Assembly (NCBI GenBank): GCA_902618245.1
Contig: CACMZR010000004.1
Span: 62,001 to 126,000, forward strand
Length of the DNA stretch: 64,000 nt
Direction of reading: 5' to 3'
From: an uncultured Bacteroidota bacterium
Lineage (GTDB): Bacteria > Bacteroidota > Bacteroidia > Flavobacteriales > Flavobacteriaceae
Under the pieces are notes generated by a model. It was not told the origin of the DNA and did not search any database. It saw nothing but the letters and a program-made list of their open reading frames with translations. Of this stretch, positions 63,656-64,000 are shown piece after piece (positions within the stretch are counted from its first letter, which is position 1; each line of letters opens with the position of its first letter). The translations under genes and the position numbers were made by a program.

Positions 63656-64000
63656 TTGTTAAGAAAAATATCATTTTTAATCCTATCATTTTTATCGATG
63701 GGTATTTTGTTTTCACAACAAGACATCTCTATAGGGAATATTTCTATAGTTGGAGGTGAGCCCCTTTGCCCAACAAATTCTGTAAAATTTAATGTTGAAA
63801 TTAAAAATGCACCAGGTTCTGGTGCAAACGATGTAAACAGTGACCTTTTTTATTTTCAAGTAAACGGTCCGATTCCAAGAGCACCTGCGTTGTATAGAAT
63901 AAATGTTGGAGCAAATATAGCCGATGGAGGTTCTCAGACATTTATATTTCCTGATCACTTTAGAGCAGAAGGTGGCTCAAGTCTCGCCCCACTAGATTTA
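63656..64000 (+). CDS. Secreted protein, 3'-truncated by window edge
   Basis: TTG start then LRKISFLILSFLSMGILFSQQDISIGNISIVGGEPLCPTNSVKFNVEIKNAPGSGAND..., open to window end; signal peptide. Confidence 0.65.
   Translation, partial: MLRKISFLILSFLSMGILFSQQDISIGNISIVGGEPLCPTNSVKFNVEIKNAPGSGANDVNSDLFYFQVNGPIPRAPALYRINVGANIADGGSQTFIFPDHFRAEGGSSLAPLDL

Noticed and set aside
63713-63958. 81-aa minus-strand ORF at the right edge
   Set aside because: Antisense to a secreted-protein frame with a signal peptide; Cys/Tyr/Arg-rich composition looks spurious.

Overview
This is a low-GC, gene-dense chromosomal window from a marine Flavobacteriia-type Bacteroidota genome. That assignment rests on the SusC/SusD pairs, PorT, short RpoD, A-rich start contexts without Shine-Dalgarno, TAnnTTTG -7 promoter elements and proteorhodopsin. 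The core is an uninterrupted str-S10-spc-alpha ribosomal supercluster (about 31.19-47.93 kb, rpsL to rplQ) followed by carA-eno-gltA. To its left are housekeeping genes (rpe-rpoD-pnp-rpsO, accD, fba, a TamL-like surface antigen, trmH, porT, trkAH, rlmB), an arylsulfotransferase-like lipoprotein, and two tandem SusC/SusD pairs with a SusE-position lipoprotein. To its right are argS, a green-type proteorhodopsin divergent from blh, ffh, folD, a membrane protein/VOC pair, queE, a DUF1343/NamZ-like gene, a LolE-type permease and a cysteine-synthase-family gene. I saw no rRNA, tRNA, CRISPR, IS element or prophage. I found no clearly undescribed multi-gene system. The observations most worth checking are: (i) a 1-nt deletion in an A-tract that breaks rpmJ (L36); (ii) an M23 peptidase/class III aminotransferase fusion that runs off the left edge; (iii) the SusCD tandem with an ASST-like neighbour but no CAZymes; (iv) a stem-loop at the predicted 5' end of the str mRNA; (v) DnaA-box-like repeats near the right edge. 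All family calls are from recognised motifs and synteny; no database search was run.
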